Shown here: in pieces, positions 1 to 7,582 of the stretch
How positions within the stretch are numbered: the first letter of the stretch is position 1
How the letters are laid out: every line of letters starts with the position of its first letter
Source: Marivirga harenae
GTDB lineage: Bacteria > Bacteroidota > Bacteroidia > Cytophagales > Cyclobacteriaceae
Length of the DNA: 64,000 nt
Assembly (NCBI RefSeq): GCF_030534335.1
Contig: NZ_CP130565.1
Span: forward strand, 193,501-257,500
Reading direction: 5' to 3'
Translations under genes and position numbers: made by a program
Notes under the pieces: model-generated
Told to the model about the DNA's origin: nothing
Database searches by the model: none
Seen by the model: the letters and a program-made list of their open reading frames with translations, nothing else

Positions 1-596
1 ATTTCTTCCTTAAAGCTTCCGTCTTCAGTAGCTTTTGCAACTCTCTTGTAGGAATTGATCGCATATTCATCTTGCTGTTCACGAGTAATTTTCATCTCTT
101 TGGCAGTATTGTCTGCACAGTTCCCCATTGGAAATTTATTGTAAACTTCCCAAAGACCATCATTCAAAAGACCATCAACTAATTCGCCATTTCCGTACTT
201 ATAGCCATATCTAGCTTTTGGGATATAGTAAGGAATGTTAGACATACTCTCCATTCCACCTGCAACGATAGTGTCAGCATGACCTAACATGATACTCTGA
301 GCACCGAACATCACAGATTTCATTCCGGATGAACACACTTTATTTACGGTTGTACACGGAACATTAAAGCCTATACCAGCACCTATAGCCGCTTGTCTGG
401 CTGGGGCCTGTCCAAGGTTAGCAGACACTACATTTCCCATGAATACTTCATTCACTTCTTTAGCGTCTACATTGGCTTTAGATAAAGCTCCTTTAATAGC
501 GGCAGAACCAAGTTGTACAGCACTTAGGCTAGCTAAACTTCCTCCAAAACTTCCGATTGGTGTCCTTACTGCGGACACAATATATACTTCTTGCAT
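1..596 (-). CDS. Thiolase (acetyl-CoA acetyltransferase family), C-terminal part outside window
   Basis: This is the N-terminal 198 residues of a thiolase; the rest lies left of the window. The protein starts MQEVYIVSAVRTPIGSFGG, the usual thiolase opening. It carries the acyl-accepting cysteine at residue 88 in the motif NKVCSSGMK, followed by a GGMESMSN motif. Family members condense or cleave acetyl-CoA/acetoacetyl-CoA in the cytoplasm; whether this one is biosynthetic or degradative cannot be told from half a protein. It lies 70 bp downstream of the batC-like gene on the same strand and could be co-transcribed, although no functional link is obvious. The start is the only sensible ATG before the conserved N terminus. 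Confidence 0.9.
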   Translation of the reverse strand, partial: MQEVYIVSAVRTPIGSFGGSLASLSAVQLGSAAIKGALSKANVDAKEVNEVFMGNVVSANLGQAPARQAAIGAGIGFNVPCTTVNKVCSSGMKSVMFGAQSIMLGHADTIVAGGMESMSNIPYYIPKARYGYKYGNGELVDGLLNDGLWEVYNKFPMGNCADNTAKEMKITREQQDEYAINSYKRVAKATEDGSFKEE

Positions 597-666
597 TACA
601 ATTTTATTTTAGTCGTTTCAATGTAAAATTAATTAAAATAAGCTTGGGATAAAACCTGAATCAAAA

Positions 667-1575
667 TTACCAATCAGGTTTGCCCGAATCTTGTTTTTTG
701 GTCGCTTTCTTCCTCAATTGCTGAAAATATTGAGACTCTTTATTTCTTAAGGCCTCCAATATCATTTGAGCCTTTTCTTCGGAAATATTCATTTCTTCTA
801 GCTTCTGTTTCGCACTTGGTTTCATATCCTGCTCTTCCCCATCTTTTTGTTCCTCTCCCTCTTTTTGTTCCTGTTGCTTTTGCTCTTCCTGCTCTTTTCC
901 TTTTTCCTCCTTATTTTGCTCCCCGTCTTGCTGCTCAGCATCATCTTTCTGTTGCTGCTCCTCCGATTCTTTATCTTCTTGGCTCTTTTCTTGATTCTCG
1001 TCTTGCTTCTGATTTTCAGAGTCTTGATTTTCCTTATTTTGTTGGTCCTTATTTTCTTGATCTTGTTCCTCCTGATCTTTATTCTCTTGATTTTGGTCTT
1101 GATTCTGATCTTGATTTTGCTTTTCTTGCTCTTGCATTTTCTTTTTGAGCAACTCATAATTATAACGAGCCTTACTATTGCTAGGATCTGCTTTCAAAGC
1201 CTCTTTAAAAAAAGACAGGGCACTTTCATATTCCTTTTGCATTTCAGAAAGATTACCCATTTGTAGCATAGATCTAGATTTTAATTTGGCGTTCTCAACA
1301 TCAGAGACCCTCCTATAAGCATCAAATGCATTGACTGTATCCTTCAACTGAAAATAGGCGTGAGCCCTATTCAATTCAGCCTCAGGACTTTCATATCCCA
1401 ACGAATCTAAAAGGTAAGTATAGTGTTCTACGACTTTTTCATAATTGCCATTTTTCAAAGCCTGTTGTGCTCTTTCTTTGGCAGCATTTGCCTTGGCTAT
1501 TTTTCCTACAGGATCAATAGCAGCAAGTTGAAAAGAAGTAAAAAACCCTAGTAATATGAATACAAAATTCTTCAT
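667..1575 (-). CDS. TPR protein of the Bat aerotolerance type (BatC-like)
   Basis: A 302-residue protein with an N-terminal signal peptide, TPR-like helices at about residues 30-145 (the phrase ALKADPSNSKARYNYELLKKK is a clear TPR), and a long tail of Gln, Glu, Asp and Lys at about 145-255. A short conserved C-terminal helix follows. This is the architecture of BatC/BatE-type TPR proteins encoded beside von Willebrand-domain proteins in Bacteroidota; a role in periplasmic complex assembly or oxidative stress tolerance is only inferred in that family. Its ATG overlaps the stop of the upstream VWA gene by 4 bp, so the two are translationally coupled. The low-complexity tail creates long open frames on the other strand that are not genes. 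Confidence 0.75.
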   Translation of the reverse strand: MKNFVFILLGFFTSFQLAAIDPVGKIAKANAAKERAQQALKNGNYEKVVEHYTYLLDSLGYESPEAELNRAHAYFQLKDTVNAFDAYRRVSDVENAKLKSRSMLQMGNLSEMQKEYESALSFFKEALKADPSNSKARYNYELLKKKMQEQEKQNQDQNQDQNQENKDQEEQDQENKDQQNKENQDSENQKQDENQEKSQEDKESEEQQQKDDAEQQDGEQNKEEKGKEQEEQKQQEQKEGEEQKDGEEQDMKPSAKQKLEEMNISEEKAQMILEALRNKESQYFQQLRKKATKKQDSGKPDW

Positions 1576-2540
1576 ATTTTAATTATTTTAAGTGTGGTTA
1601 CTAAATCTAATAACAGCAAAATGATGGCTGCAATCAAAAAATAAAAATATTTATTAGCTGATACATCAACAGTTTTGGCATCTTTTAATTCCCCTTCTAT
1701 ATTATTAATGGTAGCAATTAACCTTCCCACTTCATTTTCACCTTCATTAATCTCAAAATATTCGCCATCTGTTTCATCTGCAAGATTCTTTAAAGATCGA
1801 GCATCTAATTTGGTGATTATTTCATTTCCACTTCGATCTTTTCTAAACCCTCTTCGAGTTCTGATTTTACTACCTTCCTCAGTACCCACTCCTAGTGAAA
1901 ACAATCGAATTCCAGACTCATTGATTTTGGTTACTGCACTTTCCGTGTCATCCCCAAAATCCTCACCATCGCTAATAAGGATGATGATTTTTGATTTTTG
2001 CTGATTAGAAGGGCCTTCCTCTGACGTTAATTTTTCATGTGCCATTGTTAAAGCCCCTCCAAAATCTGTACTGCTTCCTGGAACCAAACCTGTATTCAAT
2101 GTCTCAATAAATAGATTGAGAGCATTTTGATCATATGTTAATGGACATTGAACAAAAGCCTCAGACGAAAAAATTAGCAAACCAATCCGATCAGAATTAA
2201 AAGCATCGACTATGTTTTTCAATTCATATTTAATTTTTTCAAGTCTAGTGGGTGCAACATCATAAGCATCCATGGAAGCGGATAAATCTACTGCTATCAT
2301 AATATCCTTCCCTACTGCCTTAATTTCCTTTTTATCATCGCCAAAGGAAGGTCCTAACAGGGAAATAATAAGCAAAGTAAATACAGCAGACCTTAACAAA
2401 AATTTTGGCAAAATATTGGAATAGGCTTGACCAACTCTTTTAGCTACAGAAAAAACCCGAAAGGTATAAGTCAGATAGAGTACTAAAAAAATAATTATAA
2501 ATATAATCTCTTCCGCCCCGAGGGAGTGAATCCAAGTCAT
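1572..2540 (-). CDS. VWA-domain membrane protein of the Bat type (BatB-like)
   Basis: A 322-residue inner-membrane protein. It has two hydrophobic segments at about residues 10-30 and 48-65, a von Willebrand A domain at about 78-285 exposed to the periplasm, and one C-terminal membrane helix. The metal-ion-dependent adhesion site is intact: D85-x-S87-x-S89 in VDLSASMDA, with the later TDFGGAL and ISDGEDFGDD motifs. This is the BatA/BatB layout; the next gene is a TPR protein, which fits batB-batC. The neighbouring moxR, DUF58 and batA genes normally found upstream are absent, because the upstream DNA runs into tRNA genes. It could equally be called BatA. Confidence 0.75.
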   Translation of the reverse strand: MTWIHSLGAEEIIFIIIFLVLYLTYTFRVFSVAKRVGQAYSNILPKFLLRSAVFTLLIISLLGPSFGDDKKEIKAVGKDIMIAVDLSASMDAYDVAPTRLEKIKYELKNIVDAFNSDRIGLLIFSSEAFVQCPLTYDQNALNLFIETLNTGLVPGSSTDFGGALTMAHEKLTSEEGPSNQQKSKIIILISDGEDFGDDTESAVTKINESGIRLFSLGVGTEEGSKIRTRRGFRKDRSGNEIITKLDARSLKNLADETDGEYFEINEGENEVGRLIATINNIEGELKDAKTVDVSANKYFYFLIAAIILLLLDLVTTLKIIKI

Positions 2541-2824
2541 AGATTTAAATTTTTACAAAAATATAAAAGCAAATGTAAAGGGCAACATTGATTTGGTTCT
2601 AAGATTTGTAAAACGACAGAAAGAATGTCTTGTTATAATTTTCAGGATTAATATTAAACGGATTTTTATACCTCAGACATTTCAAACCGTCAGGTAGACA
2701 ATTCATATTATTAATGAGCATTGAAAATGAAAAAGTGATTTAATAAATATTGAAGAATTAATTTACTGGCATACAGCGGGATGAAAACAATATCTAAAAA
2801 AAGTTAGATTTATTTTGATTCTGA
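2541..2824. other. Intergenic region upstream of the bat-like genes
   Basis: AT-rich spacer between the divergent bat-like genes and the tRNA genes. No coding potential was seen; it presumably holds the promoter of the batB-like gene, but I could not place one convincingly. Confidence 0.4.
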
Positions 2825-2857
2825 TTTGGTAGAGACGGAAAACTTCCTTTATATTTG
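2825..2857 (+). promoter_or_regulatory. Bacteroidota-type promoter for the tRNA pair
   Basis: TTTG at 2825-2828 and TATATTTG at 2850-2857 match the -33 (TTTG) and -7 (TAnnTTTG) boxes of the Bacteroidota primary sigma factor, with a 21-bp spacer. The boxes lie 47 bp before tRNA-Ser, so both tRNAs are probably transcribed from here. Confidence 0.6.
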
Positions 2858-2903
2858 CATCACTTTTCGGAAACGAGGAGGGGATTTGAGTTAAACAAAG
2901 CCC

Positions 2904-2993
<90 letters not shown>

Positions 2994-3034
2994 AGAAAGT
3001 TCTTAGTACAAAAGAGAGATTAACAGTAAAATCT

Positions 3035-3108
3035 CGGGGTGTAGCGTAGCCCGGTATCGCGCCTCGTTTGGGACGAGGAGGTCGTAGGTTCGAATCCTGC
3101 CACCCCGA
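3035..3108 (+). tRNA. tRNA-Pro (anticodon UGG), insertion target of the element
   Basis: A 74-nt tRNA without encoded CCA. The acceptor stem pairs CGGGGTG with CACCCCG. The anticodon arm CCTCG/CGAGG encloses TTTGGGA with TGG at 3069-3071. The T loop is TTCGAAT. The last 16 nt (3093-3108) are repeated at 33928-33943 as part of a 90-bp direct repeat, so the gene is the attachment site and is kept intact on the left side of the element. Confidence 0.95.
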
Positions 3109-3182
3109 CTATTAGAGTTTAAACACTCACAAAAACCCCTTAAATTCAGTTTTAAGGGGTTTTTTATTTTATTTGTTTTCAA
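3093..3182 (+). repeat. Left attachment repeat (attL)
   Basis: This 90-bp stretch matches 33928-34017 with one difference (C at 3124, T at 33959). It covers the last 16 nt of tRNA-Pro and the rho-independent terminator. Weaker similarity continues for about 20 bp beyond the exact repeat. Confidence 0.9.
3134..3166 (+). terminator. Rho-independent terminator of the tRNA pair
   Basis: The stem ACCCCTTAAA (3135-3144) pairs perfectly with TTTAAGGGGT (3151-3160) around a 6-nt loop, followed by a T run. A second copy lies at 33970-34000 within attR. Confidence 0.85.
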
Positions 3183-3208
3183 ATAATACCAAATAAAAGC
3201 ATTTGCCG

Positions 3209-3250
3209 AGTGAACAATTCGGTGAACACCAAAATTTGGCTGGTGAACAC
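3209..3250 (+). promoter_or_regulatory. Candidate recombinase arm-type sites, left end
   Basis: Three copies of GTGAACA stand at 3210-3216, 3222-3228 and 3243-3249. The first two are 12 bp apart and form AGTGAACAATTCGGTGAACA at 3209-3228. The same arrangement recurs at 33851-33870 with 18 of 20 bases identical and in the same orientation. Repeats of this kind on both flanks of the core are what arm-binding domains of tyrosine recombinases recognise; the assignment is inferred. Confidence 0.55.
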
Positions 3251-3356
3251 TTTTATTTTAAGTTTACAGTTGTTGTCTGCTGCTAATACTATTTAGTTGC
3301 TTTTGTGTCAGTGCTCATTTTGAGCAATAGGTAATGTTTAACCTAAAATTACTGAC

Positions 3357-4598
3357 ATGCAAAGTACATTTAACATCTCGTTTCTAATCAGAAAAGCCAG
3401 AGGTTCTAAAGAAAACAGAACCATCTATGTTCGTATTAATGTAAATGGAAAAAGAGCTGAGTTTTCCTCTCAGCAGTCCATCCATGAGAAACATTGGGAT
3501 TCAAAAAAATGCTTTCCAAAGAGCAACACAATCGAACTCAAAAGAATATGTAATCACCTAGACAGAATAAAATTCAATCTGTCTGAAATCTATCGTGAAC
3601 ATATTATTCAAAACCCTTCCATTTCTTCAAAGGATATCAAAAACCTGTTTTTAGGAAATGGACCCTCGGAGGATAATTATCTTTCAGATATTCTCACTTA
3701 CCACGAAGAAAAAATGAAAAACACATTGGCTCCAGGTACACTAAAAAACTATGGTGCAACAGAAAATTATTTAAAACGATTTTTAGCAGCCAAGCATAAA
3801 ACGGATGACATCAAATTAAAAGACATAACTAGTAAATTCGTCTTTGATTTCGAATATTACTTGAGAACATCCAAGCCCATTGATCATCACAATCCACTTT
3901 CTAATAATGGAGTAATGAAGCATATGGAGCGCTTTAAGAAACTAATCAATCTCGCAATGAAAATTGAGTGGATTGAAAAGAATCCATTTAGAAATTTCAC
4001 TCCAAAATTCGACAGAGTTGAAAGAGAATTCTTAACCGAAGCAGAATTAACCAAAATTAAAGAAAAAGATTTTGGAAGAAGGTTAGAGCAAGTAAGGGAT
4101 ATTTTTGTGTTTAGCTGTTATACAGGATTATCCTTTATAGATGTAGCCAACTTATCCGAGGAAAATATCATAATTGGAATGGATGGCGAGAAATGGATCT
4201 CAACCCACCGACAGAAAACTTTTAACAAAGTATTTCTTCCATTACTACCTCAAGCCGAAGCAATATTGGAGAAGTATAAAGACAATCCGCAAGCTCAGCA
4301 CAGGGGTGTGCTACTTCCAGCAGCGTCCAATCAAAAAACAAACGCCTATTTAAAGGAGATTGCCGACATCTGCGAAATCAAGAAAAAGCTAACCTTTCAT
4401 ATAGCGCGTCATACCTTCGCTACAACGGTGACTTTAACCAATGGCGTTCCTATTGAAACGGTGAGCAAGATGCTTGGCCATACAAAACTGGCCACTACTC
4501 AAATTTATGCCAAGGTAGTAGAGAATAAAATCGGTACTGATATGGCGGCACTTAAGAAAAGGCTGAGCAACAACGAATTAGTAAAAAAGGCAGATTGA
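3357..4598 (+). CDS. Tyrosine recombinase (integrase) of the element
   Basis: A 413-residue site-specific recombinase with the Bacteroidota layout: an arm-binding domain at about 1-100, a SAM-like core-binding domain at about 105-210, and a catalytic domain at about 225-400. The C-terminal motifs are clear: H348-x-x-R351 in HIARH, H375 in GHTKLATT, and the nucleophile Y384 in QIYAKV. In the first catalytic box, where most relatives have Arg after TGL, this protein has Ser259 (CYTGLSFIDVANL). The same substitution is known in the IntDOT group, so the enzyme need not be inactive. The gene lies next to attL and reads into the element. A strong hairpin terminator overlaps its stop. Confidence 0.95.
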   Translation: MQSTFNISFLIRKARGSKENRTIYVRINVNGKRAEFSSQQSIHEKHWDSKKCFPKSNTIELKRICNHLDRIKFNLSEIYREHIIQNPSISSKDIKNLFLGNGPSEDNYLSDILTYHEEKMKNTLAPGTLKNYGATENYLKRFLAAKHKTDDIKLKDITSKFVFDFEYYLRTSKPIDHHNPLSNNGVMKHMERFKKLINLAMKIEWIEKNPFRNFTPKFDRVEREFLTEAELTKIKEKDFGRRLEQVRDIFVFSCYTGLSFIDVANLSEENIIIGMDGEKWISTHRQKTFNKVFLPLLPQAEAILEKYKDNPQAQHRGVLLPAASNQKTNAYLKEIADICEIKKKLTFHIARHTFATTVTLTNGVPIETVSKMLGHTKLATTQIYAKVVENKIGTDMAALKKRLSNNELVKKAD

Positions 4599-4611
4599 TC
4601 TGCCTTTTTTT
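4583..4611 (+). terminator. Terminator of the integrase gene
   Basis: GGCAGA (4589-4594), loop TTGA, TCTGCC (4599-4604), then seven T. An A run in front makes it able to work in both directions. The stem contains the last integrase codons. Confidence 0.85.
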
Positions 4612-4796
4612 GCTTTAAGGGCACAATAAATATAATATTAATTAGTTTGTTTTATTGTTGTTTAACTACTGTAGTATATTTATGAATATTGATATAGTAA
4701 TAAACAATTATAAACGAACCAATATTTCAGTCAAAATAGAACCAATGCTCCCCACTTTTGAACCAAAATTATTACAAACTCAAACCTTAGTGAAAA

Positions 4797-6008
4797 GTGA
4801 AGTATGAATTACAGTTATTTGACTATATCGTAAATGAATATTTTAATTCAAAAAACAATAGACCGCCTCTAAAAGAAGAAGAATTTAGAATATGGGCCGA
4901 AGACCTTGAGAGAGAAGAAGAGAGGATTAAACAATCCTTTATGATGTTAGCCTTCAGTGAAATTGAAGATAAGATCATCGAGCGTCAAATACAGCTTTAT
5001 CAACAAAAGCTAATCCTAATTTCCAATCATATCTCACAGCAAGTCGGTTACCTATCGATCGAATATGAGCTTCAGTTAAAAGATGGAGATTACCTTTCTC
5101 AACTGGGTTTAATACTTATTGATTGTATCACAGCATTATTGACTTTCATTGAAAAACACTTTACCAAATACTTTAGCCAGGATAGTCAAATTCCTACATC
5201 CTATTTTATCAATTCGCAGAATCAATTGAGGAATCAACTAGTAAGAGTTAAAGAATTAGGTAAGCTAAAGAAAATTGATTCCTCGCTCCTTAAGATTATC
5301 AATCATCATATCAATACATTTATTGACAATCCAAAAAATGCTTCCTACAGAAAACTCATTTATTGCAAAACCTTCCTCGAGGAAATTGAAACGATTCTTT
5401 CAAGAGATTTAAAAGGCATTCGGCTTGAGAAGCAATTTATTTCAAACTTACTCTACTTGAATTTTAATGTATTTGCAATTTACAACTATATCAGCCTCAG
5501 GATAAAGAAAAACTATCAATCTAAATCTACTTATAGAGAGCAATTATTGCTTCTGCAGCTGTTCAAAAAGCTCATCAATCAATCACAAGTGAAACCTGAT
5601 TTCGAATTCAACCAGGGTGTAGAAAGTCTAAAAGCAAGCCTAATAAATTGGGTCAATGAAGAGATATTCTTTTTCAAAGAAAGGAAGCAATTGGCAATTA
5701 AATTTAACCATCACCACACATTGATCAACAGGCCAGTATCAAACACCAAGATTTATAGCAAATTATCCGTAGGTCAATTAGCTTATTTAATGAAATTATT
5801 AGCAAACTCAAACATTATTGCTCCTGAAAATACCTCGAAGTTAGTAGAGTTCATTTCTAATAATTTCTCTACTAGTAGTCAAAAAGATATCTCACTCAAA
5901 AGCTTAAGAAACAAAATCTATTCTCCTGAAAATACCACCATTGAAAATGTTCAGGAAATAATGGAAACCCTGGTAGAAAAAGCCGAAAAAGATAAATCTT
6001 TAAATTAA
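4797..6008 (+). CDS. RteC-like protein
   Basis: A 403-residue, mostly helical, soluble protein without signal peptide. The last 90 residues contain the string LSVGQLAYLMKLL, then FISNNFSTSSQKDISLKSLR and an NKIYSPE motif. These resemble the conserved end of RteC proteins, which control excision of Bacteroides conjugative transposons such as CTnDOT. The N-terminal 300 residues are divergent and I recognise no domain there. It sits between the integrase and the excisionase-like gene, which fits a regulator of excision. I see no rteA/rteB two-component genes in the element. The assignment rests on pattern memory and is moderately sure. Confidence 0.6.
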   Translation: MKYELQLFDYIVNEYFNSKNNRPPLKEEEFRIWAEDLEREEERIKQSFMMLAFSEIEDKIIERQIQLYQQKLILISNHISQQVGYLSIEYELQLKDGDYLSQLGLILIDCITALLTFIEKHFTKYFSQDSQIPTSYFINSQNQLRNQLVRVKELGKLKKIDSSLLKIINHHINTFIDNPKNASYRKLIYCKTFLEEIETILSRDLKGIRLEKQFISNLLYLNFNVFAIYNYISLRIKKNYQSKSTYREQLLLLQLFKKLINQSQVKPDFEFNQGVESLKASLINWVNEEIFFFKERKQLAIKFNHHHTLINRPVSNTKIYSKLSVGQLAYLMKLLANSNIIAPENTSKLVEFISNNFSTSSQKDISLKSLRNKIYSPENTTIENVQEIMETLVEKAEKDKSLN

Positions 6009-6052
6009 TTTAAATTTTTTTCGACCAAAATCGCTATTTCAAGCAAATTGAA

Positions 6053-6087
6053 GGGGGTTGCAGGGGGTTGCACAACCCCTTTGCAAC
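6053..6087. promoter_or_regulatory. Nested palindrome and tandem repeat before the HTH gene
   Basis: GGGGGTTGCA is repeated in tandem at 6053-6062 and 6063-6072. The second copy forms a long dyad with the downstream CAACCCCTTTGCAAC (arms 6057-6070 and 6073-6087, with one imperfection). It lies about 60 bp before the HTH gene. It could be an operator for that protein or RteC-like control, or a transcript hairpin; the sequence alone does not decide. Confidence 0.5.
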
Positions 6088-6145
6088 TGTTTTCGCATTC
6101 CTCCTTTTTGCAGCTTTGCCATGACAACAAAAACAACTAAAATTT

Positions 6146-6415
6146 ATGGCAGCAGAAGTTATCACAACAGACGACTTACGCGAATTCAAACTCGAACTCG
6201 TGGACGAATTCAAAAAGCTCCTTTCGGAGCAAAAAGGAGTTTCAACCAAAAAATGGCTGAAATCAGATGAGGTTAGAAAACTCCTGGGCATTAGTCCAGG
6301 AACACTTCAAAATCTCAGGGTAAACGGCACTTTGCCTTTCACTAAAATGGGCGGGGTTTTATACTACGATTCTCAGGACATTCACAGCATTTTGGAACAA
6401 AACAAAATAAGCTGA
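6146..6415 (+). CDS. Small HTH protein, excisionase-like
   Basis: An 89-residue protein. The first 40 residues are a helical, charged segment. Residues 45-85 are a MerR/excisionase-type winged helix: KKWLKSDEVRKLLGISPGTL, then an LPFTKMGGVLYYD wing and a short helix. Proteins of this size and form act as recombination directionality factors or small repressors in Bacteroidota elements. The stop shares one base with the ATG of the next gene (TGATG), so the two are translationally coupled; this ties it to the replication module. It may control both excision and replication, which is an inference. Confidence 0.75.
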   Translation: MAAEVITTDDLREFKLELVDEFKKLLSEQKGVSTKKWLKSDEVRKLLGISPGTLQNLRVNGTLPFTKMGGVLYYDSQDIHSILEQNKIS

Positions 6416-7329
6416 TGAATACTCAAGAAAACTCAGTAAAGGAACCGGTGAATTTCATTCACCAGTTCCTATCAGCAATGGATAAAATTTCTGAAACTCC
6501 TGAAATGAATCCGTCTCATGTTAGTCTCTACATTGGCTTGTTTACTATTTGGAATTATAGCCATTTTAAAAACCCTATTTCCATCAGTAGAAAAGAGGTC
6601 ATGACGGTTTCAAGAATAGGCTCAAAGCACACTTATCACAAGTGCTTAAAAGACCTCCACAAAATGGGCTTTCTGAAATATTTTCCATCTCACAATCCCA
6701 TGAAAGGTAGCCTAATAGAGATGTTCATTTTCGGTACAAGTACTGAACAAGTACTGAACAACCTTAGGGGCAATATCGGGACAAGTACTGCACTAGCTGG
6801 GGGCAATAGTGGTACAAGTAGTGAACAAGTAGTGCACCAGCTTAGGGGCAAAAGTGGTACAAGCAGTGAACAAGTACTGCACCCTTACATAAACAATACA
6901 AACTATATAAACAATAAACAAGATATATATGAAGAAAATAAAAAATCAGAAAAGGAAAAAAAAGGAAAAACTAAAAGCAGCACAAATTCAAGAGCTTCAG
7001 CTCCAGTCTCGGATTCTAGCGAAAACGCATCACCAAAAGATTCGCGTTTCTCACCACCATCAAAAAAAGAGCTAAAAGATTTCTTTGAAAAGCAAACCGA
7101 AAAATATTCTATTCCGGTTCGCTTCGCTCCCGTGGAGGCTGAAAAATTTTTCAATTATTATTCAGCAAAAGGCTGGAAAGTGGGCTCAAAGTCACCCATG
7201 AAAGATTGGAAAGCAGCTGTCCGAAACTGGCTCTTGAATTTCAAAAAATTCAATGGCATTCAAGACCAGGAAAACGAAGCTGGCAAACTCCACAACAATG
7301 AACAAAAAAGTTATGACATACCTCTCTGA
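6415..7329 (+). CDS. Probable replication initiator with iteron-like repeats in its gene
   Basis: A 304-residue protein. Residues 25-105 look like a winged-helix domain of phage replication/DnaD type (NPSHVSLYIGLFTIWNYSHF, then VSRIGSKHTYHKCLKDLHKM). Residues 107-158 are a run of 15-residue repeats (GTSSEQVVHQLRGKS and variants) encoded by 45-bp DNA repeats. Residues 165-220 are low complexity and charged. The C-terminal part (about 225-290) has the spaced tryptophans of DnaD/phage-O-like ends (GWKVGSKSPMKDWKAAVRNW). The next gene is a DnaC-like ATPase, so the pair resembles lambda O and P: initiator plus helicase loader. No similarity search backs the family name. The calling as initiator comes from domain shape, repeats and neighbour. 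Confidence 0.6.
   Translation: MNTQENSVKEPVNFIHQFLSAMDKISETPEMNPSHVSLYIGLFTIWNYSHFKNPISISRKEVMTVSRIGSKHTYHKCLKDLHKMGFLKYFPSHNPMKGSLIEMFIFGTSTEQVLNNLRGNIGTSTALAGGNSGTSSEQVVHQLRGKSGTSSEQVLHPYINNTNYINNKQDIYEENKKSEKEKKGKTKSSTNSRASAPVSDSSENASPKDSRFSPPSKKELKDFFEKQTEKYSIPVRFAPVEAEKFFNYYSAKGWKVGSKSPMKDWKAAVRNWLLNFKKFNGIQDQENEAGKLHNNEQKSYDIPL
6733..6886 (+). repeat. Iteron-like direct repeats, candidate replication origin
   Basis: Four direct repeats: 6733-6777 (45 bp), 6778-6810 (33 bp, an internal deletion), 6811-6855 (45 bp) and a partial copy from 6856. Each carries one or two copies of an 11-mer close to ACAAGTASTGM, at 6736, 6747, 6781, 6814, 6825, 6859 and 6870. Downstream is a strongly AT-rich tract at 6890-6965. 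Phased 11-mers followed by an AT-rich tract inside an initiator gene is how lambda-type origins are built. Confidence 0.6.
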
Positions 7330-7526
7330 CCTCCGAAGCCTTGGCGAAGGAGGTCTATATCTCATTCAAAATCAATGATGAAATGGAAAACTATGGTACT
7401 CAATTAGCTTTTAGCACAATCCCAAAGCGGGAAGGAAGGGCAAAATGGCGGGCCAGCGCTGGCTTCGCGTATGGCAGCATCATTTTGCCTTGATTTTTGC
7501 CATACTTTTTATCAAGAAAAAGTATG
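7328..7526. other. Hairpin-rich spacer between initiator and helicase loader
   Basis: This gene-free stretch holds several inverted repeats. GACCTCC/GGAGGTC (7328-7334 with 7349-7355). GGCAAAATG/CATTTTGCC (7439-7447 with 7481-7489) enclosing the 12-bp palindrome GCCAGCGCTGGC (7452-7463). GTATGGCA/TGCCATAC (7469-7476 with 7498-7505). A perfect 10-bp stem CATACTTTTT/AAAAAGTATG with 6-nt loop at 7501-7526. Such structure could be a single-strand initiation site, a mobilisation origin or regulatory RNA. No function can be assigned. Confidence 0.6.
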
Positions 7527-7582
7527 AGTAAGAAAGCACAACAAAAAGATTTAAAAGATGAAAATAGAATTAGTTATTAAAA

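Noticed and set aside
816-1266. Long hydrophobic or Lys/Arg-rich open frames opposite and across the batC-like gene
   Set aside because: They come from the Gln/Glu/Lys-rich low-complexity tail of the TPR protein read in other frames.
6034-6291. Minus-strand frame of 85 codons
   Set aside because: It overlaps the HTH gene and the palindrome, and has no recognisable motif.
6733-6886. Short direct repeats considered as a CRISPR array
   Set aside because: Units are tandem without spacers and lie within a gene; no cas genes are near.
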